Assembly (NCBI GenBank): GCA_022563535.1
Contig: JADFNE010000010.1
Span: forward strand, 29,723-93,722
Source of the DNA: Myxococcales bacterium
GTDB lineage: Bacteria; Myxococcota_A; UBA9160; UBA4427
DNA: 64,000 nt
Direction of reading: 5' to 3'
The notes under the pieces are model-generated. The model was not told the DNA's origin and ran no database searches. It was given only the letters and a program-made list of their open reading frames with translations. Shown here piece by piece: positions 50,955-60,414 of this stretch; position 1 is the stretch's first letter, and the number at the start of each line of letters is the position of its first letter. A program made the position numbers and the translations under genes.

Positions 50955-52835
50955 ATGAGCAAGGGATATCGCAGCTACACCACCACTCGCGGCCGGAACA
51001 TGGCGGGCGCACGCGCGCTATGGCGCGCCACCGGCATGACCGACGATGACTTCAACAAGCCCATCATCGCAATCGCAAATAGTTTCACCCAGTTCGTCCC
51101 CGGACACGTACACCTCTGGGATGTCGGACAGCGTATCAAAAAAGTCATCGACGCGGCCGGCGGATATGGGGTCGAGTTCAACACCATCGCCGTAGACGAC
51201 GGCATCGCGATGGGCCACGACGGCATGCTCTACTCGCTGCCGAGTCGCGACCTGATCGCCGACAGCGTTGAATACATGGTGAACGCTCACGTGGCAGACG
51301 CCCTCGTGTGTATTTCGAACTGCGACAAGATCACGCCGGGCATGCTGATGGCCGCCATGCGCCTCAACGTCCCCACGATCTTCATATCTGGCGGACCGAT
51401 GGAAGCCGGCAAAGCGGTCGGGATGTTTGATCGCCACGGCAACGCCCTGCCCGAATCTCTCGACCTGATCGATGCGATCATTCAATCGCAAAACGAAGAC
51501 ATCGACGACGATACCCTCGCCATCATCGAAAAGTCCGCCTGCCCGACCTGTGGATCCTGCTCGGGGATGTTCACCGCCAACAGCATGAACTGTCTGACGG
51601 AGGCCCTCGGCTTGTCGTTGCCGGGCAACGGCAGCCTGCTCGCCACCCACGTCATGCGCTGGGAACTCTTCGAACGAGCGGGCAAGCGTATCGTCGAAGC
51701 CGCGAAGCTCTACTACGAAGAAGACGACGACAGTGTCCTGCCGAGGAATATCGCGACCTTTGACGCTTTTGAAAACGCCATGACTCTCGACATCGCGATG
51801 GGCGGTTCGACCAACACGGTGCTGCATCTGCTGGCGATTGCTCACGAGGCAGAAGTCGACTTCAAGATGGAAGACATCGATCGAATTTCCCGAGTGACCC
51901 CGATGCTCGCCAAAGTGGCCCCCTCGTCGAGCTATCACATGGAGGATGTGGGACGCGCCGGGGGAATCTTCACGCTGCTCGGCGCCCTCGAACGCGCCGG
52001 CTGCCTTCACTCCGACGCGGCAACCATCCACACCGAGACCCTGGGCGCGGCCATCGCCGCGAACGACATTCGCACGGGAACCGCCAGCGACGATGCACAC
52101 CGGCGCTCCCTGGCGGCACCAGGCGGCGTCCGAACCATTGTCGCGTTCTCTCAGGACAAGTACTACGAATCTGCGGACCTCGACGGTGAAAACGGTTGCA
52201 TCCGCGAGAACAGCCACGCGTACAGCAGAGACGGTGGGCTCGCGGTGCTCCACGGCAACATTGCCGAGGATGGCTGTATCGTGAAGACCGCTGGCGTAGA
52301 CGAATCGAATTTGATCTTTGAAGGACCGGCACGAATCTACGAATCTCAGGATTCGACCTGCGACGGGATCATTCAGGGCCAGGTCCAGGAAGGCGACGTC
52401 ATCGTCATCCGCTACGAGGGCCCAAAGGGCGGCCCCGGAATGCAGGAGATGCTCTACCCGACCTCCTACCTGAAATCCAAGAAGCTCGGAAAGGCCTGCG
52501 CGCTCGTCACCGACGGCCGTTTCAGCGGTGGATCCTCGGGTTTGTCGATTGGCCACGTTTCTCCTGAAGCGGCGGAAGGTGGCGCCATCGCGCTGATCGA
52601 AGCGGGAGACCTCATCCGCATCAACATCGTCGAGCGAAGCATCAACCTCGCGATCGGGGATGAAGAACTCCAGGCCAGGCGAGCGGTCATGGAAAAACGC
52701 GGGCGCAACGCTTGGCAACCCGATGAAAAGCGCGAACGCGCCGTTTCAAAGGCCCTGCAAGCCTATGCACTGATGACGACGAGCGCCTCGCGCGGAGCCG
52801 TGCGCGACCCCGATCAAATCAAAACCAAGCGCTGA
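50955..52835 (+). CDS. ilvD: Dihydroxy-acid dehydratase
   Basis: IlvD dehydrates 2,3-dihydroxy-isovalerate and -3-methylvalerate to the keto acids of valine and isoleucine. At 626 residues it is close to the E. coli length of 616. Iron-sulfur ligand cysteines are seen in [13 protein letters not shown] and [19 protein letters not shown]. The signature [23 protein letters not shown] is near residues 522-545. The ATG follows a region with no strong SD. It stands alone among unrelated genes, and the PhyH gene converges on its 3' end 18 bp away. Confidence 0.96.
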   Translation: MSKGYRSYTTTRGRNMAGARALWRATGMTDDDFNKPIIAIANSFTQFVPGHVHLWDVGQRIKKVIDAAGGYGVEFNTIAVDDGIAMGHDGMLYSLPSRDLIADSVEYMVNAHVADALVCISNCDKITPGMLMAAMRLNVPTIFISGGPMEAGKAVGMFDRHGNALPESLDLIDAIIQSQNEDIDDDTLAIIEKSACPTCGSCSGMFTANSMNCLTEALGLSLPGNGSLLATHVMRWELFERAGKRIVEAAKLYYEEDDDSVLPRNIATFDAFENAMTLDIAMGGSTNTVLHLLAIAHEAEVDFKMEDIDRISRVTPMLAKVAPSSSYHMEDVGRAGGIFTLLGALERAGCLHSDAATIHTETLGAAIAANDIRTGTASDDAHRRSLAAPGGVRTIVAFSQDKYYESADLDGENGCIRENSHAYSRDGGLAVLHGNIAEDGCIVKTAGVDESNLIFEGPARIYESQDSTCDGIIQGQVQEGDVIVIRYEGPKGGPGMQEMLYPTSYLKSKKLGKACALVTDGRFSGGSSGLSIGHVSPEAAEGGAIALIEAGDLIRINIVERSINLAIGDEELQARRAVMEKRGRNAWQPDEKRERAVSKALQAYALMTTSASRGAVRDPDQIKTKR

Positions 52836-52853
52836 GTCGAAAAACGCAGCCCG

Positions 52854-53642
52854 CTAGATTCCGCCGGCGTGCTCTTCGCCCTTGACCAACAGATAGGGTC
52901 GATGCAGCAATCCAGCTTGCTCGGGCAAGTATTTGCACGCCGCACTCGCGAAGTGACACGAAACCGCGCGCCGGAACCCGTCGCTGCGGTTCGTCCCCGA
53001 TCCGTGCAACAACAACGGGTGAAAGAACACCGTATCTCCGGGCTGCATCTCCAGATGCACGCGCCCCTCGTGCGCCCCGACATCCTTTGCGGCGAAGTAG
53101 GCATAATTCTGATGCTCCCAGTCCGTGTTTCCGTGGGCGAGCAACTCCCCCTTGTGGCTGCCCGGAACCGCGACAAGGCAGCCGTTCTCCCGGGTGCACA
53201 CCTCGAGTGCCGTCCAGGTCGCAACGATCAGGTCGGCGGGCCGGAAGGGAAAGTACAGCAGGTCCTGGTGCAGGGGGTGCCGGCCATCGACGCCCGGGGG
53301 CTTGTTGATCAGCATATTGTGGACCGATTTGATGTCGGGACCGATAAACGCCTCGACCCAATCGAGCAACCTGCTGTGTTTTGCGTACCCGTCGAACAGC
53401 ACCGGGTCGTTGTGAAAATCCTGGATCTTCGCGATCGCTCGGGCGGGCGACTGCGGATCCACCACTCCCTTGGCCACCATCACGTCGCGCATCACCAACA
53501 TGTCCTTGGCGGGCTCGACCCTGCCCTCGACGATGTCGAGAAAGCGCTGATACCATGGGGCGATCTCTGCTGCGTCAAACAAACCGGGCACGACGAGATA
53601 GCCACATTCATCGTATTGGCGTTGCTGTTCGTCGGTCAACAT
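52854..53642 (-). CDS. Phytanoyl-CoA dioxygenase (PhyH) family oxygenase
   Basis: 262 residues of the Fe(II)/2-oxoglutarate double-stranded beta-helix fold. The metal site is HQDLLYF (HxD) with the distal histidine in HPLLLHGSGTN, followed by the 2-oxoglutarate arginine region in SDGFRRAVSCHF. The start LTDEQQRQYDECGYLVVPGLFD is typical of the family. The substrate is unknown. PhyH proteins hydroxylate many lipids and secondary metabolites, and are numerous in some delta-lineage genomes. The gene is divergent from the HDOD gene. Confidence 0.9.
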   Translation of the reverse strand: MLTDEQQRQYDECGYLVVPGLFDAAEIAPWYQRFLDIVEGRVEPAKDMLVMRDVMVAKGVVDPQSPARAIAKIQDFHNDPVLFDGYAKHSRLLDWVEAFIGPDIKSVHNMLINKPPGVDGRHPLHQDLLYFPFRPADLIVATWTALEVCTRENGCLVAVPGSHKGELLAHGNTDWEHQNYAYFAAKDVGAHEGRVHLEMQPGDTVFFHPLLLHGSGTNRSDGFRRAVSCHFASAACKYLPEQAGLLHRPYLLVKGEEHAGGI

Positions 53643-53774
53643 GGCGATGCTTGCCTTCTCGTTGGGCGCGTACCTGGGTGCAGACGACCGACGTATACGA
53701 CAAGATTACGGGTTCGTCGAGATTGCGTCCACGTCGTCTCGCACAGCTGTGCGCCAAGCGACTCCGATCTGTGG

Positions 53775-53795
53775 GGAGTTGTATTGAGCAACTCC
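53775..53795. promoter_or_regulatory. 7+7 inverted repeat between PhyH and HDOD genes
   Basis: GGAGTTG-TATTGAG-CAACTCC is a perfect 7-bp inverted repeat with a 7-base spacer, 120-140 bases upstream of the HDOD start and within the 274-bp divergent gap. It suits an operator or a small hairpin. Nothing more is supported. Confidence 0.3.
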
Positions 53796-53916
53796 ATCAG
53801 AATCCGACTTCCATTTCCCCAATGGATCTGGCGACCTCAAGGGCGCATCTCGCGAATCCGATAGTGCTTGAGAGTTGCACTCCGCCTGCTGTGGAAGTGT
53901 GTCTCGAGGTCTGAAC

Positions 53917-54801
53917 GTGTCACGTGATCAGGATCTACTAAAACAGTTATCACGGACCCGCAATCTCCCTACGCTCCCTCAGGTCGTACACCTCGCTCTC
54001 ACGCACCTCGACGTGAACCGCAACGGTGCGCTGGATGTCGCGGCTGTCATTGCCGAAGATCCCGCGATGACAGCCCGGGTTCTCAAGGTCGCAAACAGTG
54101 TCCTCTTCAATCCGAGCACGGATCGCGTCGTTTCGGCCAGCGATGCGATTGCGCGGGTGGGTTTCGACGAAGTTCGGCGCATCGTGATCACCATCGGTGT
54201 GATCGACGGTTTCAAGAAAGCCAAATGCAATTTTAACTACGTCCGCTACTGGCAGCATTGCATTGCAACCGGACTGCTCGCGGAGATCGTCGCAGGAGCT
54301 TCTCCTGTGGCGAGTTCCGAGCCCGCGTTTCCGATCACAGAATACTTTCCGGCCGGTCTGTTGCACGATATCGGGGTGCTCCCGATGGCGACCGCCCTGA
54401 AACAGCGATACACGCGACTGATCGACCAATGCGCTGCCAAAGAGGAGGCGCTCGAGGTGATGGAGAAGAAGCGCTTCGGAGTCACACATGCGGAGATCGG
54501 AGGCAACATCGTAGAAACCTGGCGGATTGCCGAGGCAATAGGCCAGGGGGCAAAGTATCACGACGATCCCGAGGCGGCTCCCCTTCCCTCTCGCACCTTC
54601 GTCCGGGTGATCCACGTGGCGGATTGGCTCGCCAACTCGTTCGACTTTGGATTGCTGGAGTCGATTTGCAATCCGGCGCGACTGGATCCGGTCTGGTGCA
54701 AACTCGCGCTCTCTGAAACCGACATTCCCCAGATCCACGAGAGTTTCACGTCGGCCCTCGAGGAGTCGAGGCTGCTCGGGCTACTCAGTTCGATCAAGTG
54801 A
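53917..54801 (+). CDS. HDOD domain protein
   Basis: The GTG at 53917 has GAGGT six bases upstream and gives 294 residues. An earlier TTG start lacks this support. Residues ~10-205 are an HDOD domain: LPTLPQVVHLALTHLD, VIAEDPAMTARVLKVANSVLF, ASDAIARVGFDEVRRIVITIGV and GLLHDIGVLPMA, with KKRFGVTHAEIGGNIVETWRI. HDOD proteins are HD-like signalling scaffolds often tied to c-di-GMP, motility and stress. They lack most catalytic metal ligands. The C-terminal ~80 residues are helical. The role here is unknown, though c-di-GMP signalling fits the genes at 43.6-46.2 kb. Confidence 0.88.
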   Translation: MSRDQDLLKQLSRTRNLPTLPQVVHLALTHLDVNRNGALDVAAVIAEDPAMTARVLKVANSVLFNPSTDRVVSASDAIARVGFDEVRRIVITIGVIDGFKKAKCNFNYVRYWQHCIATGLLAEIVAGASPVASSEPAFPITEYFPAGLLHDIGVLPMATALKQRYTRLIDQCAAKEEALEVMEKKRFGVTHAEIGGNIVETWRIAEAIGQGAKYHDDPEAAPLPSRTFVRVIHVADWLANSFDFGLLESICNPARLDPVWCKLALSETDIPQIHESFTSALEESRLLGLLSSIK

Positions 54802-54824
54802 TTGCGGAGTCTTGGGTCAGGCTC

Positions 54825-55739
54825 CTAGTTGGCTCGCCGCAAGAACTCCCGGGCCAGGCTCGAGACGATATCGCCGATGATCACGATCATCACTCCGAGA
54901 ATCACGAAATAGACGAGCACGTCCATCTGCCCTCGGGTTCGTGCATCGTCGATCCAGAAACCGAGTGAGACGATTCCCAACAATCCGAGCACGGTGGATT
55001 CGCGCACACAGGTTTCCCAGCGGTAGAAAAAATACAACAGCAAGCGCGGCAACAATTCCGGAAAGAAAATCCAGCTCGCGATCCGCATGCGCCCGGCCCC
55101 GAGGGCTCGCAGTGAGCGCGGGGCTTCGATTGGAATGTTCTCGATACTCTCGGCGCCAAGTCGACCGAGGATCCCCGCATTGTGGATCGTCAACGCGATG
55201 ATGGCCGTCCATGGCGTCGGCCCGAGAATCGCCAACAGCAGGAACGCGGCGAGATACTCCGGAATCGCCCGCAGCAGTATCAGTACGAATCGAGTCGCAT
55301 GACAGACCGTACTCCACGCCAATCGAAGCCACAGAGACGGCGGTCGCCCCAGGGGCAAGAACGGCTCCGGCGATGCAAAGTTTCGCGCCGCTGGCAGCGA
55401 GAGCCCGATACTGAGGACTCCGGCGAGCAGAATGGCCAGCAATGAAATCCCGAGGGTCGTGCGAGCGGCCTCGGCTCCCCGCGCAGCAAAGAGATCGCGC
55501 CCCCAGGACCACGCGATCCCCCAATCCCAATCCACACCCTGAAGCGGATAGGGTCGGACGTCGACCAAGAAGCGCGCCAGGTTCGCGCGTCGGCGCGGGG
55601 AAAAGAGATCGGCCCAATCAAACTCTCCGAGGGCCCACGACAGAATCATCAAACCGAACACCGCCCACAAGCTCGCCCGAACGAACTTGCTGCGCGGCCG
55701 ATTCTGCCACAACTCCTCTACGACTTCGTCGCGACTCAT
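54825..55739 (-). CDS. Phosphonate/selenate-type ABC transporter permease (second PhnE-like)
   Basis: 304 residues from the ATG at 55739, which overlaps the stop of the first permease gene by ATGA. It has about six hydrophobic segments and the permease EAA-type loop in ESIENIPIEAPRSLRALGAGRMRIASWIFFPELLP. It pairs with the other permease as the membrane channel of the importer whose ATPase and binding protein are encoded at 56.6-58.3 kb. It is the last gene of the four-gene operon. Family: PhnE of phosphonate/phosphite importers. Confidence 0.88.
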   Translation of the reverse strand: MSRDEVVEELWQNRPRSKFVRASLWAVFGLMILSWALGEFDWADLFSPRRRANLARFLVDVRPYPLQGVDWDWGIAWSWGRDLFAARGAEAARTTLGISLLAILLAGVLSIGLSLPAARNFASPEPFLPLGRPPSLWLRLAWSTVCHATRFVLILLRAIPEYLAAFLLLAILGPTPWTAIIALTIHNAGILGRLGAESIENIPIEAPRSLRALGAGRMRIASWIFFPELLPRLLLYFFYRWETCVRESTVLGLLGIVSLGFWIDDARTRGQMDVLVYFVILGVMIVIIGDIVSSLAREFLRRAN

Positions 55740-56620
55740 GCCAAGACTCGCTTGCGAACGGCTCCACTCCAGGTGTCCGCGAGAATCACCAAGGCCAGCA
55801 ATGCATAGAGGAAGGTCCACACCTCACCATAGTTGGTGGCGCTGAACGATTGGCGGATATAGAGCCCGAGGGTTGGAAAGCCAAAGAATCCGAGGACGGC
55901 GGACGAACGCAACACGCATTCGAAGCGGTAGAACGCGTAGGCGATGAGATCCGGTAGCGCCCGGGGAAGCAAGGCGAAGCAGTACGTTTGAAAGCCCGAA
56001 GCACCGAGCCCGCGCAAGGAGTGCGCGCTGTCCCGCGGTGCCTCGTCCACGAGTTCGGAAAACATCTTGGCGAGGGTGCCGCCGTAGGGGATCGCGATGG
56101 CAATTACAGCCGCGAGGCTATTGAGACCGATCGCGGCGAGAAACAATACGGCCCACATCAATTCGTGGACCGAGCGCATCAGGATGATCGTCAAGCGGCT
56201 GAGCCCACACACCGCTGGAGCAATCGAGCGTTGCATGAAACCCAGCGTCCCTTTGCCGCCGTCGATCCCCGGATTGCTCCACCACGCCGACGAAGCGGCA
56301 AACCCGAGGATGACTCCGAGAACCAGGGAAAGGCTCATTGCAGCGGCCCCGGTAATGAGCGTTGTCCAGGTCGCACGCAATGCGACGGAGAGCAGCGGCG
56401 GTGCGTCGGCGGGAACGAAGCGGCCCTCCGATTGAAGCGCTGGCGACAATGCGCGGGAGAAGAACTTGCCCGCCGTTGCGAGGCCACCCGAAGAGGGCAT
56501 CAGATCTTGCAGGTGCAGATCCAACAGGGAGACTGCAATCGCACCGGCCAAAATGAGACCGATCAATATGCGGATGCGGATTCCGACCGGCTTTGGCCGG
56601 GGGAGATCATCAAGACCCAT
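55736..56620 (-). CDS. Phosphonate/selenate-type ABC transporter permease (first PhnE-like)
   Basis: 294 residues from the ATG at 56620, which overlaps the end of the ATPase gene by 11 bp. It has six likely membrane segments and the coupling loop in SELVDEAPRDSAHSLRGLGASGFQTYCFALLPRALP in overall extent. It is homologous to the following permease, so the channel is a heterodimer of two PhnE-like proteins. The N-terminal segment (GIRIRILIGLILAGAIAVSLLD) is the first membrane helix. The substrate is discussed under the binding-protein gene. Confidence 0.88.
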   Translation of the reverse strand: MGLDDLPRPKPVGIRIRILIGLILAGAIAVSLLDLHLQDLMPSSGGLATAGKFFSRALSPALQSEGRFVPADAPPLLSVALRATWTTLITGAAAMSLSLVLGVILGFAASSAWWSNPGIDGGKGTLGFMQRSIAPAVCGLSRLTIILMRSVHELMWAVLFLAAIGLNSLAAVIAIAIPYGGTLAKMFSELVDEAPRDSAHSLRGLGASGFQTYCFALLPRALPDLIAYAFYRFECVLRSSAVLGFFGFPTLGLYIRQSFSATNYGEVWTFLYALLALVILADTWSGAVRKRVLA

Positions 56621-57395
56621 TGCGCCACATCTCGCCGCTGTCGAGGGAGTAGAGCGCATCGAACTGCTCGTCGCCGATGTCTTCGCTCGCGCAATCGAAG
56701 ATCACCTTTCCATTGCGAAGGCCGACGAGTCTGGGCAGGAACTCTCGCGCCAGTTCGAGGTTGTGGAGACTCATGCAGAGCGTCAGTCCTTCTTCCCGCG
56801 AAATGCGAGTCAGCAATTCGACGGTGTCTCGCGCGCGAGCGGGGTCGACACTCGAAACGGGTTCATCGGCGATCAGCGCCGTCGGTTGCTGAAACAGCGC
56901 CCGGGCGAGGGCCACGCGCTGCTGCTGCCCCCCCGAAAGCCGATCGGTTCGCTCGAAGAGCTTTTCGGAGATCCCCACCCGCTCGAGAATGTCGAACACT
57001 TCACCCAGAATCTGGCGCGACGGAAATAGCAGCAGTGAAAGCGACCGCGCAAAACCCACCTGCCCCAGACGGCCTGCAATGACGTTCTGGGAGACTCGCA
57101 GATTGGGAACGAGATCGAGCCCTTGATGGATGAAGCCGATGCGGCTGCGCATTTGTTTGAGTTCGCGCCGGGAGAAATCGATCAGCCGCTTGTCCCCGAC
57201 GTGAGCCCAACCTTCGCTCGGACGTTCGCTGCCGTTGAACAGTCGAAGCAGCGTGGTCTTGCCCGAACCGCTGGGCCCGACAAAACCCACGGCTTCGCCG
57301 GGTTGCACTTTCAGGTCGACAGCGTCGAGCGCGAGAGCGGACCCGTACTCCACCGATACGCCTTCTAGCAAGAACTCCGCGCTGTTCGCCACCAC
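56610..57395 (-). CDS. ABC transporter ATP-binding protein, PhnC-like
   Basis: 261 residues. Walker A GPSGSGKTTLLRLFNG, signature LSGGQQQRVALARAL and Walker B ALIADEPVSSVDPA follow in order, with Q-loop IGFIHQGLDL. The closest families are PhnC-type ATPases of phosphonate/phosphite importers. It energises uptake at the cytoplasmic face. It follows the binding-protein gene by 9 bp and overlaps the first permease gene. Confidence 0.9.
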   Translation of the reverse strand: MVANSAEFLLEGVSVEYGSALALDAVDLKVQPGEAVGFVGPSGSGKTTLLRLFNGSERPSEGWAHVGDKRLIDFSRRELKQMRSRIGFIHQGLDLVPNLRVSQNVIAGRLGQVGFARSLSLLLFPSRQILGEVFDILERVGISEKLFERTDRLSGGQQQRVALARALFQQPTALIADEPVSSVDPARARDTVELLTRISREEGLTLCMSLHNLELAREFLPRLVGLRNGKVIFDCASEDIGDEQFDALYSLDSGEMWRNGS

Positions 57396-57404
57396 GTCTC
57401 CGGA

Positions 57405-58331
57405 CTAGCGTATGAAATCGAGCTCCAGCGCCAGTTTGTGAATGGCATCGAAGTCGGAGTTACTGGCGCGAATCATGGCACTACGGGGAAAGGCCGAAAG
57501 TAGATCCGGATCGTTCATCTCGATCAACGCCTTTTGAAGCTTGTCGGTGAAGCCAACCCCGTACGTCGATTCGAGATCGGGATGGGCCGTGAAGTTGTAG
57601 TCGGGATAGAGCGGCGTACTCCAGATGATCTTGACGATGGAAGGATCGGTCGTGCCTTCTGCCACCCGACGCTCGTACACCTGATAGTTGAGTACGCCGA
57701 CTTCGAATTGTCCCGACTCAACGAGCTCGGCGGTGCGATCGTGGCTCCCCGAGAAGCTGATGGTCGATAAATATTCGCGCGGGCTCTCCCCAGTATTCTC
57801 CCGAATGAAGTATTCGGGCATCAGGCGACCCGAAGTCGATCCCATGGAACCAAAGGTAAAGCGCTTGCCGGCAATCGCGACGGGAAATTCTTCGCTTCGT
57901 TCGATGCCCGCATCCTTGTGCGCAATGAAATAGGTGTAGAACTCCGGATCTTCCGCACCTTGCGCGATCGCACGAGCTCCCTTTACTGCGTGTCGAGCTT
58001 GTACTCCAGTGAGCCCGCCAAACCAGGCAAGTTGAATGTCCCCATTCTTGAACAGATCGACTGCATCCGAGTACTTGGTCGCGTGGACGTACTCGACCGG
58101 AACCCCGAGAGATTGGCTGAGGTACGCCGCCACCGGGCCAAATTTCTCTCGCAGGCGAGTCTCGTTTTGGTCGGGAATTGCGGAGAACCTCAAAGTCGGA
58201 GGTTTGGGGTCGACCCGCTCTGCCGCGGAGTCGCTACTCGCGAGCAAGCTGATCGATAACGCGACCCAACAACAATCGACGGCAGTTCGAAATTTCAAGA
58301 TTCTCTCTCTTCTCGTCTCAAACAGGTACAC
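57405..58331 (-). CDS. PhnD-family substrate-binding protein, putative selenate/phosphonate type
   Basis: 308 residues from a GTG at 58331. A TTG at 58298 after a purine-rich run gives a more usual signal peptide (FRTAVDCCWVALSISLLASSDSAA) and is an alternative. The mature part has SAIPDQNETRLREKFGPVAAYLS, GDIQLAWFGGLTGVQARHAV, GSMGSTSGRLMPEYFIR, SFSGSHDRTAELV and YPDYNFTAHPDLE. From memory this wording matches the branch annotated as 'putative selenate ABC transporter' more than classic phosphonate PhnD. The true ligand (phosphonate, phosphite, selenate or another oxyanion) is not settled by sequence. It leads the operon and is divergent from miaE. Confidence 0.85.
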   Translation of the reverse strand: MYLFETRRERILKFRTAVDCCWVALSISLLASSDSAAERVDPKPPTLRFSAIPDQNETRLREKFGPVAAYLSQSLGVPVEYVHATKYSDAVDLFKNGDIQLAWFGGLTGVQARHAVKGARAIAQGAEDPEFYTYFIAHKDAGIERSEEFPVAIAGKRFTFGSMGSTSGRLMPEYFIRENTGESPREYLSTISFSGSHDRTAELVESGQFEVGVLNYQVYERRVAEGTTDPSIVKIIWSTPLYPDYNFTAHPDLESTYGVGFTDKLQKALIEMNDPDLLSAFPRSAMIRASNSDFDAIHKLALELDFIR

Positions 58332-58461
58332 ATCGCATTCATCCCATAGTCCCGTTCACGAAACAGCATCCGTGGTTTCAAAGGTTGACGCGAAGAACCC
58401 TGGATAGCAACCGGAACGTTGTACCCTATGATCGAGCTGAGGAGGCTTTCCCAGAACCGAG

Positions 58462-59034
58462 ATGATTCGATTGCGCGTATCAACTCCCCCACGGTGGCTC
58501 GACGCAGTGCTCGAGGACTTCGACGCCTTTCTACTCGATCACGCCGCCGCCGAGCGAAAGGCCTCTGCCGTGGCCCTTTCGCTGATCAGCCACTATCCCG
58601 ACCGGGAGCGTCTGGTCGCCGCCATGATGGACCTGGCCAGGGAAGAACTCGAACACTTCTACCAGGTGTATCGCCAGCTGATCGCGCGCGGACTCAGCTT
58701 GGCGAAAGATCGCAAGGACGTCTACGTGCGCGAGCTACGCGGACAGATCCGCAGCGGCAGCGACGACTATTTTCTAGACCGGCTTCTGGTGGCCGGAATC
58801 GTAGAGGCCCGTGGCTGTGAGCGATTCGGGCTGATCGCCGACGCGCTTTCAGACCCCGCCCTGGCAAAGTTCTACCGGGGCATCACAGACTCTGAGGCTC
58901 GCCACAAAGACGTCTTTATCGACCTGGCGCAAACCTACTTCCCGGCAGTGCGAATCGATCCGCGTCTCGACGCCTTGCTCGACGCCGAAGCGTCGATCGT
59001 GGACCGACTCGAAATCCGCGCCGCGCTGCACTGA
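58462..59034 (+). CDS. miaE: tRNA 2-methylthio-N6-isopentenyl adenosine hydroxylase
   Basis: MiaE is a diiron monooxygenase that hydroxylates ms2i6A37 in tRNA. The 190-residue protein has the ferritin-like glutamate/histidine motifs: DHAAAERKASAVALSL, AREELEHFYQVYRQL, VEARGCERFGLIAD and DSEARHKDVFIDLA. Length and motif order match MiaE (about 190-200 residues). It is divergent from the PhnD-type gene and is followed 33 bp later by the glycosyltransferase-like gene. Oxygen is needed for the reaction, so the organism is probably at least partly aerobic, which agrees with the dioxygenase at 52.9 kb. Confidence 0.93.
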   Translation: MIRLRVSTPPRWLDAVLEDFDAFLLDHAAAERKASAVALSLISHYPDRERLVAAMMDLAREELEHFYQVYRQLIARGLSLAKDRKDVYVRELRGQIRSGSDDYFLDRLLVAGIVEARGCERFGLIADALSDPALAKFYRGITDSEARHKDVFIDLAQTYFPAVRIDPRLDALLDAEASIVDRLEIRAALH

Positions 59035-59067
59035 CGCACAGTAGCGAGGCACTACACTCAACCGCCA

Positions 59068-60414
59068 ATGCCCACCGGATCGCCAAGGCTCACAAAGGCC
59101 GCGCGCAAATATCTCGAACGTCACGCTGAACCCGAAGCTACTTTCGCAACGGCGCTGGCAGGCCTCGGCGCACCCTATCCGGCGGTGGTGGTGATCCCCG
59201 CCTATGGTGAGCACGAATTGCTGTTGCAGGCGCTCGCCAGTGTCCCCCGTTGCAGGGATGGCAAACCGTTGGTCGTCCTGGTCGTCAACCAACGCGACGA
59301 GTGTCCCGCCGAAGCGAACAACGCGAACCGCAAGATCCTCGAACATCTGCGCGCTGGACCGCGCCAGACGCTCGGAGCCAATGTTGAACTACTCGTGGCC
59401 TCGGAATCTGACATGGTCTTGATCGATCGAACCTCTGCGGGTCAACGTTTTCCAGAGCGCCAGGGCGTTGGACTTGCGCGCAAGATCGGCGCCGACTTTG
59501 CCATCGCACTCTGGGCTGCGGGGGGATGCAACAGCCCCTGGATACACTGCACCGACGCGGACGTGACGCTACCGGCAGACTACTTCGACCGCCCCACTGC
59601 CAACACGATGGAGCTGAAGGCAAACTCGGACGGTGCTGCGCCAGCCGCCTTGTTGTATGACTTTCGCCACCCCGCAGGCGGGAACTCCCCAGGCGACATG
59701 GCGATCCTGGAGTACGAAATCTTCCTGCGGTACTACGTCTTGGGGTTGCGAAGTGCTGGCTCGCCCTACGCGTTTCATTCGATCGGCAGCACGATGGCGA
59801 TCCATGCGAATGCCTACGCTCAGGTTCGCGGATTTCCGCGACGTGAAGCCGCAGAAGATTTTCATCTGCTCGCGAAACTCGCGAAGGTTGGCGAAGTTCG
59901 ATCGCTCCCCGGAGAGCCCATCTTGCTCAGTGGCCGCAAATCCGAGCGGGTTCCCTTTGGTACGGGACACGCTGTGTTGGCGGGCCACGCCCGAGCGCAA
60001 AGCGGCGAACCCTTCTCCGCATACGATCCCCGGAGCTTCGACTGGCTCGGCGTCTGGCTCGCAACGCTCGCATCAATCGCCGAACAACCCACCGCCCCGG
60101 TCTCGCAGTTTCTCGCGCTTCACGCACAACAGACCGACGTAGACGCGGCGCGCCTCGAACAACTCCTGAATACTTGCGGTGCACTCGAGACAACCCAAAA
60201 AGCTCTTCAAAACAAGGGGAATACGCGCCAATCCCTCAACGAGAGCTTTGATGCCCTGGCGACCCTCAAATTGATCCATGCCCTGCGCGATCAGGTCTAC
60301 CCAGCGATTCCGCTCGAGCGAGCACTTGCGCTGGCTTCCTTCATCGACCACGACCCGGAAGCGAGCCTCGAAGCACAACGGGCCGCCCTCGCAAAGCAAG
60401 AAGTGAGCGCCTAG
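59068..60414 (+). CDS. Glycosyltransferase family 2-like protein
   Basis: 448 residues. The N-terminal part has a GT-A style nucleotide-sugar fold: VVVIPAYGEHELLLQALASV, LVVLVVNQRDE, DFAIALWAAGGCNSPWIHCTDADVTLPADYF (a DxD-like DAD) and VRGFPRREAAEDFHLLAKLAKVG. The C-terminal ~150 residues are helical with no motif I recognise. There is no membrane segment, so it is probably cytoplasmic. The acceptor and sugar are unknown. Its stop codon shares the bases CTAG with the stop of the convergent pepN gene. Confidence 0.78.
   Translation: MPTGSPRLTKAARKYLERHAEPEATFATALAGLGAPYPAVVVIPAYGEHELLLQALASVPRCRDGKPLVVLVVNQRDECPAEANNANRKILEHLRAGPRQTLGANVELLVASESDMVLIDRTSAGQRFPERQGVGLARKIGADFAIALWAAGGCNSPWIHCTDADVTLPADYFDRPTANTMELKANSDGAAPAALLYDFRHPAGGNSPGDMAILEYEIFLRYYVLGLRSAGSPYAFHSIGSTMAIHANAYAQVRGFPRREAAEDFHLLAKLAKVGEVRSLPGEPILLSGRKSERVPFGTGHAVLAGHARAQSGEPFSAYDPRSFDWLGVWLATLASIAEQPTAPVSQFLALHAQQTDVDAARLEQLLNTCGALETTQKALQNKGNTRQSLNESFDALATLKLIHALRDQVYPAIPLERALALASFIDHDPEASLEAQRAALAKQEVSA

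Noticed and set aside
51018..52718. Open frame of 566 codons opposite ilvD
   Set aside because: IlvD is clear. The opposite frame is an effect of GC-rich codon use.
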